Source: an uncultured Prevotellaceae bacterium | GTDB lineage: Bacteria; Bacteroidota; Bacteroidia; Bacteroidales; Bacteroidaceae | Assembly: GCA_949299545.1 (NCBI GenBank) | Contig: CASGAM010000024.1 | Location: 22,480 to 86,479, forward strand | DNA length: 64,000 bases | Direction of reading: 5' to 3' | Part shown: positions 25,194 through 35,291 of the stretch, piece after piece | Layout of the letters: every line of letters begins with the position of its first letter | Numbering within the stretch: the first letter of the stretch is position 1 | Position numbers and translations under genes: made by a program | Notes under the pieces: model-generated | The model's input: the letters and a program-made list of their open reading frames with translations, nothing else | The model's database searches: none | Told to the model about the DNA's origin: nothing

Positions 25194-26900
25194 TTATTTC
25201 CCTTTTGACACCGCGTCTTTTGATGATGTGGCATACATACCCAACACGGCGCCCGTAAATCCTCCAGCGACCTGTGTACTGAGAATGGAGCCGTCCTGCA
25301 CATCACCCAGTTGTTCCCACTTGCTACCGTCAAAACTGTAGAAAAACGCGTAATCCTTAGCCTTGGCCTCAATTTTGAAATGTACAGGGGTTTTGGTTTT
25401 CTTGCTACCGACAGCCACCGAAGCAATCTCCTCCACGACATCACCTGCACGCTTATTAAGTACAATGACAACTTTACCCTTCTTATCCAACGTCTTACCA
25501 ATCACATAATTGTAGTTTTCTTTCTGATAACATGCAAACCCGGCAAAATCACCTTTCGCCTTCGGAGTGTATACCATTGTCACTGTAGATGTAAAGTTGA
25601 AATTCTTAATCCATCGACATAGGAATGAAGGATTCTTCTCCTCATAAATGGAAATATCGCGAGCCTGGAGTTCCAATCCGTTATCCGTCAAAGCATACCA
25701 TTTTGTTCTCGGTGTACGCAACTGCATCCACATGGGGTCCAACGTTTCTGCCTTAAACTCATCACGGATTGTGACATTACCGGTATTATTTTTACGCTCG
25801 CCGTCCGCAGCAATATCTTTTTTATCGACTACATAAGGAACGGTTTCTCCATTATCCAAAATAATCGGCTGTCCGTTTTCCCATCGCGCCGGCAACAACA
25901 ACGTGTTGCGTCCGGTATTGCAAAGCACATTCTTATCGTCATACTGATATGGAAGAATGGACAGGAACACTGCCCACCATTCACCGGTCGGTGTCTGAAA
26001 CAAATCGGCATGACCTGCCGCTGTTATAGGGTTAGGACGGTTTTTAGGTAATGTCCGCTGCGTCAGAATAGGATTAACGGAACAGGGCGTGTACGGTCCA
26101 CGTACGTTGTCGCTTTTGAAAACGACCTCTGAGTGGTCATCCCCTGTACCGCCTTCGGCACACATTAAATAATAAGAACCACCAATATGATAAAGGTGCG
26201 GCCCTTCAATCCAAATGGGCTTATCCTCAGGATGTACTCCCTTATTTACGAGCTGCGTACAAGGACCCACTATCCGATCGGTTTTCAAATCATATTCCCT
26301 CAAACCAATGGCACGGTGTCCATCATATTCCGCCGGTGTTTCCGGATCCTGATTATTCACGATATACGCTTTCCCGTCAGGTTCAAAAAGGAATGCAGGG
26401 TCAATACCCGGTACATCCACCCTTATCGGGTCACTCCAGCCTTTCGCCGGATCTTTGGTTTTAACAACGATGTTGCCACCGCTTCCGATGGCCGTAACAA
26501 TCAAATAAAACGTATCATTGTATGGATTATACTTTATATCGGGCGCATAAACTCCTTCCGACAACCCGACACCGTCCCCCAAATTCAACTGTGAAGGCCG
26601 GTCAAGTGCATAGCCGACAAAATCCCAGTTCACCAAATCACGGCTATGCCAAATGGGAACTCCCGGAAAATACGAGAATGAACTGTTAGCCAAATAATAG
26701 TCATCACCTTTACGTGTGATGCTTGGATCGGGATAGCAACCGGACAGTATCGGATTAAGATACTGAGTAGCGGGGTCATAACTTTCAAGTTTATCAGTTC
26801 CTTGATAAGTAAACTCCGTAAAAGTCGCAATGTTTTGAGCTTCTATGCTCAATGAGAACGTCATGGCAGAAAAAACCGCCAGCAAATGTTTTTTTCTCAT
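25194..26900 (-). CDS. Secreted GH43 beta-xylosidase/arabinofuranosidase (568 aa)
   Basis: The signal peptide covers residues 1-22 (SIEAQ end). The five-bladed propeller has the three GH43 catalytic residues: Asp58 base in GCYPDPSITRKGDDYYL, Asp about 167 in VPGIDPAFLFEPDG, and Glu about 232 acid in IWIEGPHLYHIGGSYYL. The C-terminal part (about 375-560) is the GH43-type beta-sandwich (DEFKAETLDPMWMQLRTPR). It probably removes xylose or arabinose from xylo-oligosaccharides in the periplasm. It lies 14 nt downstream of the GH2 gene on the same strand, so it is in one operon with it. Confidence 0.9.
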   Translation of the reverse strand: MRKKHLLAVFSAMTFSLSIEAQNIATFTEFTYQGTDKLESYDPATQYLNPILSGCYPDPSITRKGDDYYLANSSFSYFPGVPIWHSRDLVNWDFVGYALDRPSQLNLGDGVGLSEGVYAPDIKYNPYNDTFYLIVTAIGSGGNIVVKTKDPAKGWSDPIRVDVPGIDPAFLFEPDGKAYIVNNQDPETPAEYDGHRAIGLREYDLKTDRIVGPCTQLVNKGVHPEDKPIWIEGPHLYHIGGSYYLMCAEGGTGDDHSEVVFKSDNVRGPYTPCSVNPILTQRTLPKNRPNPITAAGHADLFQTPTGEWWAVFLSILPYQYDDKNVLCNTGRNTLLLPARWENGQPIILDNGETVPYVVDKKDIAADGERKNNTGNVTIRDEFKAETLDPMWMQLRTPRTKWYALTDNGLELQARDISIYEEKNPSFLCRWIKNFNFTSTVTMVYTPKAKGDFAGFACYQKENYNYVIGKTLDKKGKVVIVLNKRAGDVVEEIASVAVGSKKTKTPVHFKIEAKAKDYAFFYSFDGSKWEQLGDVQDGSILSTQVAGGFTGAVLGMYATSSKDAVSKGK

Positions 26901-26914
26901 GTTTAATTAATTTT

Positions 26915-29329
26915 TTATCTGAAACTTGGTATATCCGATTTATAATTCTTAGGCAGTTCTACAGTAGACAATTCCATAAAATACGGTTCTTCCATCCCCT
27001 CCACATCAAAGCGCAAACGTATTTTGCCAGCCTTCCGAGTAGTCTGTACTATTGCCATCGCACGACCAAAATATGTTTCATCACAATCAGACGTAAAAGG
27101 CGTATCACGTCGTAAATCACTATTGATGAAGCCTATCAACTTTCCTTCACCCTCTATCGATACATCAACCATTCGGTCTCTATGCTGTACAAGAACGCCA
27201 TCCTTATCCAATAATTCAAGTTGGATGTAACTCAAGTCTTGCCCATCTGCCCAAAGTTCCTTACGGTCAGGCGAAAGACGAACATAAACCGGTTCACCAG
27301 CTGTTTTTATCTCGTAAACTGCTACCGTATCAACCCCATTAATTCCTTTTGCCTGAAGTTTACCAGGATGATATGGTAAACACCACACAATCGTATTATT
27401 CGGATAATCTGCTGTTTTACGCACACCCATTTCCACACCATCTTTGAACAGAGCAACTTTTTCACAATTTGTAATGGTATTTAGTTCAATAACAAGCCCT
27501 TCATAACTGCGCGGAAAGTTCCATACAGACGCCATATTGGGCCATTGCCATAAATCACGGCCATGATCAATATCCAAAGCATTGTCGCGCACTGCAATAC
27601 GAACCATAGGCTCAGCATTCCATACGGCCCTATGAAAAGCTGCCCGGGGTTTTTCTATCATACAAATATCAAACAATCCGGTCGGCCAACCATGACTTGG
27701 CCAACCTGCTTCTCCAATATAATCAGTGCCAGCCCAAATAAAGCCTCCGGCTATAAAATCATTCTCTGCTATGATATTCCATGGATTATCAGTATCATAA
27801 CTCCTGATATTACCTTCTGCCCCCCGATAATACGGTAATTCTTCCGTTACAAGAAAACAACGTTCCGGAAATTTTTTGTGATCAGACATCATCCTGGCTT
27901 CTAAATAATTATAACCCACCACATCCGTTACACCTGCAAACATCTCATTATGACGGTTTTGAGCTGCCAAACAGACTTGCCGCGTAGGTTCAAAGGCATG
28001 TACATAGTCTTGCAACATGACTGCACGTCTACACCCTTCATTGCTACTGTCCCATGCTTCCTGCAGTTCATTGCCAATGCTCCATAAAATAATACAGGGA
28101 TGATTTCGGTCACGCAAAAGCATATTTCTCAGATCTTCGCGCCACCATTCATCAAAATAAGCAGCATAATAACCTGATTTCCATTTATCAAAAGCCTCAT
28201 CAATAACTAAAAAGCCCATTTTGTCACACAAATCCAGAAATTCTGGAGCCGGCTGGTTGTGGCTGCATCTGATGGCATTTACACCATACTCTTTAATAAT
28301 CTGTAATTTACGTTCCATCGATCTCAAGGGTAATGCCGTTCCCAATGAAGCGTCATCCTGATGCAGACAAAATCCCTTCAATTTAACTCGTTTCCCATTA
28401 AGTAAAAAACCTCTATCCGGTGTAAACTCACATGTTCTAACCCCAAATACAGTTTCATAAGAATCTACCAATTTCCGTCCCTCATACAGCAAAGTCTGCA
28501 ATGTGTATAAGTATGGTGTTTCAGTATCCCATAATTGTGGATTGAGTATCTCCAGATCGTGGACAACCTCCACAGTTTGTCCTGAAGCCACTTCCATTAC
28601 TTTTGATTTTGATTTTGCGATCACTTCATTATCTGCACCTAATATACATTGCCTAACAGATATTTTTTTACTAACCATTGCTTCATTTTCTATGGTTGTA
28701 CGGACATTAACCGCAGCACTTTCTTCGCAAATTCGTGGAGTTGTCACATAAGTACCATATAAAGCAACGTGTGTTTCTGAAGTTTTAACCAACCAAGCAT
28801 GCCTGTAGATTCCGGCACCAGTATACCATCGTGCCACGCTATCATGCTCCAAAGGATTATTCACCCTGACTGCAAGTACATTTTCCTCACCATATTTTAT
28901 ATATGGCGTCAAATCATACTCTTGATAACAAAATCCATATGGTCTGAAACCTAAACATTTGCCATTGAAATATACATCACTACGACTGTATATACCGTCA
29001 AACAATACCGACACACGTTTGCCCATATCATCCTTATCAATACAAAAGCTTTTACGATACCATCCGATACCACCCGGCAAATGTCCGTTTGACCCGCTCA
29101 ATTTTGAATCAAAAGACTGTGATATACTCCAATCGTGTGGTAGCTGTACATCTTGCCAACCTTCTGTCGATACATTTAAACTGGAATTTGACGTATCATC
29201 CTTATTCAGCAGAAACTTCCAATCAAAATCAAAATTAACTTTCTCACGCACGTTTCCTCCGACTACAGGGATATTCAACCATCCTAAAAGAAAGAACCAT
29301 AAGATACAACGTAGCTTTATTGTGTTCAT
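26915..29329 (-). CDS. Secreted GH2 family glycosidase (804 aa)
   Basis: The signal peptide is at residues 1-25 (MNTIKLRCILWFFLLGW ...). The sugar-binding jelly-roll (REKVNFDFDWKFLLN, LPHDWSI), immunoglobulin-like domain and TIM barrel follow in the usual GH2 order. Motifs are NAIRCSHNQPAPEFLDLCDK, the acid/base Glu about 418 in ILWSIGNELQEAWD, and a candidate nucleophile Glu about 495 in CFLVTEELPYYRG. GH2 covers beta-galactosidase, beta-glucuronidase, beta-mannosidase and others, and the position in a xylan locus does not fix which. I start at ATG 29329 because the upstream extension lacks a signal peptide. A TATATTTG -7 box lies at 29357-29364 (minus). Confidence 0.88.
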   Translation of the reverse strand: MNTIKLRCILWFFLLGWLNIPVVGGNVREKVNFDFDWKFLLNKDDTSNSSLNVSTEGWQDVQLPHDWSISQSFDSKLSGSNGHLPGGIGWYRKSFCIDKDDMGKRVSVLFDGIYSRSDVYFNGKCLGFRPYGFCYQEYDLTPYIKYGEENVLAVRVNNPLEHDSVARWYTGAGIYRHAWLVKTSETHVALYGTYVTTPRICEESAAVNVRTTIENEAMVSKKISVRQCILGADNEVIAKSKSKVMEVASGQTVEVVHDLEILNPQLWDTETPYLYTLQTLLYEGRKLVDSYETVFGVRTCEFTPDRGFLLNGKRVKLKGFCLHQDDASLGTALPLRSMERKLQIIKEYGVNAIRCSHNQPAPEFLDLCDKMGFLVIDEAFDKWKSGYYAAYFDEWWREDLRNMLLRDRNHPCIILWSIGNELQEAWDSSNEGCRRAVMLQDYVHAFEPTRQVCLAAQNRHNEMFAGVTDVVGYNYLEARMMSDHKKFPERCFLVTEELPYYRGAEGNIRSYDTDNPWNIIAENDFIAGGFIWAGTDYIGEAGWPSHGWPTGLFDICMIEKPRAAFHRAVWNAEPMVRIAVRDNALDIDHGRDLWQWPNMASVWNFPRSYEGLVIELNTITNCEKVALFKDGVEMGVRKTADYPNNTIVWCLPYHPGKLQAKGINGVDTVAVYEIKTAGEPVYVRLSPDRKELWADGQDLSYIQLELLDKDGVLVQHRDRMVDVSIEGEGKLIGFINSDLRRDTPFTSDCDETYFGRAMAIVQTTRKAGKIRLRFDVEGMEEPYFMELSTVELPKNYKSDIPSFR

Positions 29330-29356
29330 AGCATTTTCATAAAATGATTTTAGTTG

Positions 29357-29364
29357 CAAATATA
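29357..29364 (-). promoter_or_regulatory. Promoter -7 box of the GH2-GH43 operon
   Basis: TATATTTG on the minus strand, 28 nt before the ATG. No clear -33 TTTG is seen, which is compatible with an activator-dependent promoter. Confidence 0.4.
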
Positions 29365-29533
29365 GCAACCAATAACATTCCGCATTTTGGACTGCATTAC
29401 TTTTTTTTAAGAACTCCTTACATTTATAAGCGGATGTAACATGAGCAATAAAATATATTACACAACAAAAAATCATGGGACATAAACACAAACATCTCTT
29501 ACCTCATAAAAAAACCTCTTTTAGCTTACGCAT

Positions 29534-29541
29534 TATCTTTG
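29534..29541 (+). promoter_or_regulatory. Promoter -7 box of the GH115 operon
   Basis: TATCTTTG on the plus strand, 60 nt before the GH115 ATG. No -33 TTTG is present. It shares the 271-bp divergent gap with the GH2 promoter. Confidence 0.45.
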
Positions 29542-29600
29542 TAATGTGAAAAACCGAATTATAAAACATAAATTAATAGACCTAAAAATTCCATTAAAAC

Positions 29601-32141
29601 ATGTACAACAACAAGAAAAACACAGTTTTACTGCTATGTCTGCTCATGCTCGTGTCAGCAACAGGCATAGCGGCTGAAAAATTTGTCAGTTTCACACCGA
29701 TAACAGACGGATTTGAATTGTCAACAAACAACAAGTCGGTAATGATTGCCGTCGATGCGGACGACCACAAAGGGGTAATGATTGCAGCAAACAATCTTTG
29801 CGCCGATTTCGGGCGGGTGACCGGACAAGATGCTACCATTTCATCTGAAATCACAAATGCCACAAAAATCATTATTGGCTCAGTGGATAAAAGCAGTTTT
29901 ATCCGTCAGCTCATCCGCGAAAAGAAAATAAACGGCAAGGAACTTGAAGGAAAAAGAGAAAAATACCTGATCACCACGGTGAGCGGGAAAGACGGTGAAA
30001 AGAACTTAATCATTGCCGGTAGTGACAAGCGAGGAACGATTTACGGCATCTACGAACTCTCAGAACAGATAGGTGTCAACCCTTGGTATTGGTGGGCAGA
30101 CGTTCCAACAGAGAAACACGATGCAATATTTATCAAGCCGGGTATTTATACCGACGGCGAACCCGCAGTATATTATCGCGGTATCTTCCTGAACGATGAA
30201 GCGCCGTGCCTGACAAGTTGGGTAAAAAACACATACGGTACGAATTACGGCGACCACAAATTTTACGCTCAGGTTTTTGAACTGATACTTCGCTTGAAAG
30301 GAAACTTCATTTGGCCGGCCATGTGGAGTTGGGCGTTCTATGCCGACGACCCGCTTAATGGCAAGACCGCCGACGAGATGGGAATCATTGTGGGTACTTC
30401 GCACCACGAACCTATGGCGCGTAATCACCAGGAATGGGCACGCAAACGCCGGGAATACGGACAGTGGAATTATGAAACGAACAAAGAAGTCATTGACCGT
30501 TTCTTCCGGGAAGGAATCGAACGCATGAAAGGTACAGAAGACGTTGTCACGATAGGCATGCGGGGTGACGGCGACGAAGCCATGAGCAAAGACGTAAATG
30601 TCAAGTTGCTGACCAAAGTCGTTGAGAACCAGCGTAAAATCATTAAGGATGTTACTAAACGTCCGGCCAAAGAAACGCCTCAGGTATGGGCTCTTTATAA
30701 GGAAGTCCTTCAGTATTACGAAGCGGGTATGAAAGTTCCAGACGATGTTATCATGCTCTTGACTGACGACAACTGGGGCAATGTGTGCCGTTTGCCAAAT
30801 GAAAAAGAACGCAAACATCCCGGCGGATGGGGAATGTATTATCACGTAGACTATGTCGGTGCGCCCCGTAACTCCAAATGGCTGAACGTGACTCCTATCC
30901 AGAATATGTGGGAACAACTGCAACTGACATACAGCTATGGAGTTGACAAACTGTGGATTCTGAATGTCGGCGATTTGAAACCGATGGAATATCCTATCAC
31001 ATTGTTTCTTGACATGGCATGGAATCCGAAAGAATACACTGCCGGAACATTGCTGGAACATCCGCAAAAGTTCTGTACTCAAATCTTCGGCGAAGAACAA
31101 GGCCTGGAAGCAGCTCGCATCCTGAACCTTTATTCAAAATACAACGGGCGTGTAACTCCGGAAATGCTTGACAGAAGAACCTACAATATCAATACAGGCG
31201 AATGGAAACAAGTTGCTGACGAGTATGTCAAATTAGAAGCGGAAGCATTACGTCAATATATCACTTTGAAACCTGAATATCGGGACGCTTACAAGCAACT
31301 GATTTTATTCCCGGTACAAGCAATGGCTAACCTTTACGAGATGTACTATGCACAAGCAATGAACCACAAGTTGTATGCAGAAAACAATCCGCAAGCCAAT
31401 GAATGGGCGGACAAAGTAGAGCAAGCATTCGCGCGTGACAAAATGCTATGCGACGATTACAACCACACTATGTCCAACGGAAAATGGAATGGCATGATGA
31501 CCCAAAAGCATATCGGCTATACGTCATGGAACGATAATTTCAGGGCCGATATTCTACCTGCAACAAAACGAATCGAAAATCCGAAAGAAGCTGTCGGAGG
31601 CTACGTTTTCAGTAACAGCAACGGCTATGTATCCATGGAAGCCGAACATTATTTCAGCGCTACAAATTCAGAAAAAGCCAGTTGGACACATATTCCTTAT
31701 GTTGGGCGCACTTTAGGCGGTATGGCGCTCATGCCATATACCGAACCAACCGAGGGAGCCACTATTTCATATAAGATGAACATACCACAAGGAATTGACT
31801 CTGTCACTGTACATGTCATCGTAAAATCCACATTGGCTTTCCATAATCCCGAAGGTCACCGTTATACTATAGGTTTTGAAGGTGGCAATGAAGTTACAGT
31901 CAATTTCAATCACAACCTGAACGAAAGACCTGAGAACGTATACACACACTATTATCCTACAGTTGCACGACGGGTCATCGAAAAGAAAGTGCGACTGGGC
32001 TTGGCAAATTCATCTACCGGAATACAAACATTGGTATTTAAGCCCATAGAACCGGGAACTGTTTTAGAAAAGATCGTCGTTGACTACGGCGGTTACCAGC
32101 CATCATATCTTTTTATGAATGAATCTCCTTGTAAAAGATAA
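29601..32141 (+). CDS. Secreted GH115 xylan alpha-1,2-glucuronidase (846 aa)
   Basis: Enzymes of this family remove (4-O-methyl)-glucuronic acid side chains from xylan. The signal peptide is at residues 1-25 (GIAA end). The N-terminal beta domain carries KIIIGSVDKSSFIRQL and the barrel has RGTIYGIYELSEQIGVNPWYWWADVP, YRGIFLNDEAP, RLKGNFIWPAMW, GIIVGTSHHEPM, TIGMRGDGDEAM, LLTDDNWGNVCRLP and WILNVGDLKPMEYP, all typical of GH115. The C-terminal segment (about 690-840) is a beta-sandwich. It leads a plus-strand operon, with the GH30-GH43 gene starting 22 nt later. Confidence 0.92.
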   Translation: MYNNKKNTVLLLCLLMLVSATGIAAEKFVSFTPITDGFELSTNNKSVMIAVDADDHKGVMIAANNLCADFGRVTGQDATISSEITNATKIIIGSVDKSSFIRQLIREKKINGKELEGKREKYLITTVSGKDGEKNLIIAGSDKRGTIYGIYELSEQIGVNPWYWWADVPTEKHDAIFIKPGIYTDGEPAVYYRGIFLNDEAPCLTSWVKNTYGTNYGDHKFYAQVFELILRLKGNFIWPAMWSWAFYADDPLNGKTADEMGIIVGTSHHEPMARNHQEWARKRREYGQWNYETNKEVIDRFFREGIERMKGTEDVVTIGMRGDGDEAMSKDVNVKLLTKVVENQRKIIKDVTKRPAKETPQVWALYKEVLQYYEAGMKVPDDVIMLLTDDNWGNVCRLPNEKERKHPGGWGMYYHVDYVGAPRNSKWLNVTPIQNMWEQLQLTYSYGVDKLWILNVGDLKPMEYPITLFLDMAWNPKEYTAGTLLEHPQKFCTQIFGEEQGLEAARILNLYSKYNGRVTPEMLDRRTYNINTGEWKQVADEYVKLEAEALRQYITLKPEYRDAYKQLILFPVQAMANLYEMYYAQAMNHKLYAENNPQANEWADKVEQAFARDKMLCDDYNHTMSNGKWNGMMTQKHIGYTSWNDNFRADILPATKRIENPKEAVGGYVFSNSNGYVSMEAEHYFSATNSEKASWTHIPYVGRTLGGMALMPYTEPTEGATISYKMNIPQGIDSVTVHVIVKSTLAFHNPEGHRYTIGFEGGNEVTVNFNHNLNERPENVYTHYYPTVARRVIEKKVRLGLANSSTGIQTLVFKPIEPGTVLEKIVVDYGGYQPSYLFMNESPCKR

Positions 32142-32162
32142 CGACCTAAATTAAAGAATACT

Positions 32163-35060
32163 ATGACACAAAAAAGAAAACTCACAATATCTATGCTACT
32201 ATTCTGTAGCATAGGTATTTATTCCCAAAACAATGCATCTGTCACCATTGATACCGAAACAAAGTATCAAAAGATAGACGGTTTTGGCGGGTGTGGCATG
32301 AACGGTCAATGGGCAGATGTCATGACAAAAGAGCAAGTAGACCTGTTGTGGAGCCCGGAAGGCATGGGTTACAATATTATGCGTATCCGTATCAATCCGG
32401 ACGAAAGCGGATGGAACAGTTATGTCAACCCCGTAAAGTGGGCAAAGGAATACGGTGCTTTCATTTTTGCCACACCGTGGACTCCCCCTTATCGCTTCAA
32501 AGTCGGTGCAGAACAGACATGGGGACAATCATCCAACCATGGACATATCAACACCGACAGTATCGAATCATACGCAAAATGGCTCGAACGCTACCGCCAG
32601 CACATGGCTGATCAGGATGCTGCCATTGACATGATTTCCATACAGAACGAATGCGATTATGACCCAGATTATGAAGGTTGCCTTTACACTGTCAGCGAAA
32701 TGACACAAATGATCAGCGCCGCACGCCAATACATCTCTCCCGAATGTAAAGTCATGGCACCGGAATGCTTCGGATGGGACAGCCACAAATACAATCGCGA
32801 ACTGGTGACATCAGCCGCCGTACGTAACAACGTGGATATTTGGGGCAACCATATCTATGGCGTCAACGACATGACATACGTGAATTACGTAAGCAACCTT
32901 ACTAAGAAACCTATGTGGATGACAGAGTACATTTTCGACGAAGACAAAGTGGGAGACTGGGAATGCGCCTGTAATTTCATGGAAAGCATTGACGAATGCC
33001 TGCGGAACGGTTTCAGCGCATACGTCTATTACAATATGCTCAACCACATGTTCGGTGACGGGAAAGGAGGCGGTAATCCAAATCAGCTCAGTTCATTTGC
33101 CTATGTCATGGGGCACTACGCCAAATATGCCACCGGTATGACACGTATCAAGGCTACATTCACTGACAACAATGCGACACCGGTAAAAGGTTCGGCTTAC
33201 GTGAGCGAAAGCGGCGATACGGTAAGCCTCTTTGTCCTCAACCGCTCCGGAAATACAGTCACACTAAACGTCACATTACCATTTGCACCCAAACAAGTGC
33301 GCAGTGTATTGACAAACGCCGTGCGTAACCACTACACACAAGACGTCAGTACACTATACGGGGAAACGACCACGCCGGCAATCACGCTGTCTGCCAATAC
33401 CTTCTACACTATACTGTTCATAAAATCTGAAGCAGAAGAACCACAACCCGGTGAGATGGTCATTGCCGAGCCTTTCAAAGCATCATCAATAATCAATCCG
33501 CTCAATCCATATTATTTCTGCGCCGACCCGACCGCCATTGAATACAACGGTCGAATGTATGTATATGGAACATTTGACCAACAGCAGTTTGAAACAACCG
33601 GTGGGTTGTCTACAAACACCTATGAGCATATCAAATCATTAATAATGATGTCAACTGAAGACCAGGTTAACTGGACATACCACGGCATCATTGATATGAA
33701 AGCTGTCTGCGGTGACTGGCTGACAGCCTCATGGGCACCTTCCATCGTTTCAAGGGAAGAATCAGACGGGAAAACCCATTTTTACCTGTATTTCTCCAAC
33801 AGCGGAGGCGGCGTAGGTGTCATCACAGCCACCTCACCCGTAGGCCCGTGGACTGACCCGTTGGGAAAAAATCTCATCTCCGGTAGTACCCCCGGATTAG
33901 GGCTTTGTAGCACGCCGTTCGATCCGGGTGTCGTCATTGACGACGAAGGGACTGCCTGGTTGGCTTTTGGCGGAGGAAACCCCAATGCGGAGGGAACAGA
34001 CCTCCTGCCCGGTAATGCACGTATCGTACGCTTGGGCGAAGACATGATTTCCTTAGACAGCGACATCATGCCGATTCCTGCGCCCTATCATTTTGAAGCC
34101 AATGAACTGAACTTTATGGGTGGCAAGTTCGTCTACACCTACTGTACAAGCTGGCGTGAGCGCACCGACTGGCCTTCATACGGAAGTACCCTCAGCGCAC
34201 CGTCATCATGCAGCATGTGCTATATGATAACCGACACACCGCTCGATCCGAACAGTTGGAAATACAAAGGCGAGTACTTTAGCAATCCGGGCAATTTTGG
34301 TTATCCTTACGGCAACAACCATACCCACTTGCAGAAGTTCGGTAACAGTTACTACCTGCTCTACCACACACAGGCCCTGGAACAGCAAATGGGTATCAAC
34401 GGAGGATACAGGAGCATTGCCATGAACAAATGTACGGTTATAGAAAAATCGCAACGCATTTCAGACGTAACAGCCTCCAACACGGGAGTATCACAACTAT
34501 CCGCAAAACGGGTGAATGCTTATCTCAGGCAAGAAGCCGAACATATCTGCACGGCAGCCGGACTGACCGGAGAAAGTATCGATGGAAGCAATAATATATG
34601 TCTGAAGATACCGCAAGCCGGCGCATGGACGATGGTCAAAGGCGTTCAGTTCAACACCACGGGAACAGAGAAATTCACAGCTCGCGTGGCAGGAGAAGGC
34701 AGTCTGGAAATCCGCCTCGACAACATAGAAGCAGAACCTGTCCTCTCACTCAATTTCTCAACATCAGGTTTCCAGGATGTCGAAATAGCCTGCGACACCC
34801 TCATAACAAGTTTGCACGACGTATATTTCCTTTTCACAAAAGCCAATGGTGAAGTTGCATTCGACTCGTGGATATTTACGGAAAAAGGTGCCGACGGAAT
34901 CAAAGATGCGGGCACAAACATGAAAACACCGTCAGGTTATGAATTCTACAGCCTTAGCGGCGTACGACTCGCGGCTAAACCGGAAACAGGTATCTATATC
35001 CGCAAAACATTCTATTCGGACGGTAGTTGTGAGACAAAGACGGAAATATCCGGCAAGTAA
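32163..35060 (+). CDS. Secreted GH30-GH43-CBM6 fusion xylanase (965 aa)
   Basis: Signal peptide, residues 1-21. Residues about 25-400 are a GH30 barrel plus side beta-domain: IDGFGGCGMNGQWAD, IRINPDESG, acid/base Glu about 163 in ISIQNECDYD (where many GH30 proteins have NEP) and nucleophile Glu about 254 in MWMTEYIFDE. Residues about 440-770 are a GH43 propeller: Asp about 455 base in YYFCADPTAIEYNGRMYVYG, FDPGVVIDDEG, and an acidic EANELNF segment near 645-648. Residues about 785-915 look like CBM6 (EAEHICTAAGL ... EIRLDNIE). A short sorting-like tail (YEFYSLSGVRLAAKPETGIYI) ends it. It joins backbone cleavage and side-chain or oligomer trimming in one secreted chain. Confidence 0.9.
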   Translation: MTQKRKLTISMLLFCSIGIYSQNNASVTIDTETKYQKIDGFGGCGMNGQWADVMTKEQVDLLWSPEGMGYNIMRIRINPDESGWNSYVNPVKWAKEYGAFIFATPWTPPYRFKVGAEQTWGQSSNHGHINTDSIESYAKWLERYRQHMADQDAAIDMISIQNECDYDPDYEGCLYTVSEMTQMISAARQYISPECKVMAPECFGWDSHKYNRELVTSAAVRNNVDIWGNHIYGVNDMTYVNYVSNLTKKPMWMTEYIFDEDKVGDWECACNFMESIDECLRNGFSAYVYYNMLNHMFGDGKGGGNPNQLSSFAYVMGHYAKYATGMTRIKATFTDNNATPVKGSAYVSESGDTVSLFVLNRSGNTVTLNVTLPFAPKQVRSVLTNAVRNHYTQDVSTLYGETTTPAITLSANTFYTILFIKSEAEEPQPGEMVIAEPFKASSIINPLNPYYFCADPTAIEYNGRMYVYGTFDQQQFETTGGLSTNTYEHIKSLIMMSTEDQVNWTYHGIIDMKAVCGDWLTASWAPSIVSREESDGKTHFYLYFSNSGGGVGVITATSPVGPWTDPLGKNLISGSTPGLGLCSTPFDPGVVIDDEGTAWLAFGGGNPNAEGTDLLPGNARIVRLGEDMISLDSDIMPIPAPYHFEANELNFMGGKFVYTYCTSWRERTDWPSYGSTLSAPSSCSMCYMITDTPLDPNSWKYKGEYFSNPGNFGYPYGNNHTHLQKFGNSYYLLYHTQALEQQMGINGGYRSIAMNKCTVIEKSQRISDVTASNTGVSQLSAKRVNAYLRQEAEHICTAAGLTGESIDGSNNICLKIPQAGAWTMVKGVQFNTTGTEKFTARVAGEGSLEIRLDNIEAEPVLSLNFSTSGFQDVEIACDTLITSLHDVYFLFTKANGEVAFDSWIFTEKGADGIKDAGTNMKTPSGYEFYSLSGVRLAAKPETGIYIRKTFYSDGSCETKTEISGK

Positions 35061-35088
35061 TATAACTACAACGACCCTAATATGACAA

Positions 35089-35141
35089 AAAGGACGGAGC
35101 TTCAGACACAACAAAAGTTGTTCTTACAGTTATCGTCCTTT
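35089..35141 (+). terminator. Hairpin after the GH30-GH43 gene (weak)
   Basis: AAAGGACG (35089-35096) pairs with CGTCCTTT (35134-35141), with an inner ACAAC/GTTGT stem at about 35109-35122. Without a T-run it is uncertain as a terminator. The remaining gap to 35291 is AT-rich, with a TAATTTTG box at 35262-35269. Confidence 0.4.
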
Positions 35142-35261
35142 ACATATCTTTTAATGTTAAACTGTAAAAAAGAACCATGAAACGCCTCTAAAAACAAGGA
35201 TTTTCAACCACGTTACTGTTTACATCAACATAATTATTACTTAAACAAGGAACAAATCACA

Positions 35262-35269
35262 TAATTTTG
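35262..35269 (+). promoter_or_regulatory. Promoter -7 box of the GH43-CBM6 gene
   Basis: TAATTTTG fits TAnnTTTG, 22 nt before the ATG at 35292. The -33 box is weak. Confidence 0.4.
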
Positions 35270-35291
35270 TATAACCATAAAAACAAGAGAC

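Noticed and set aside
30060-31100. 346-codon minus-strand frame inside the GH115 gene
   Set aside because: It is opposite a full-length GH115 with clear motifs; no domain or start context.
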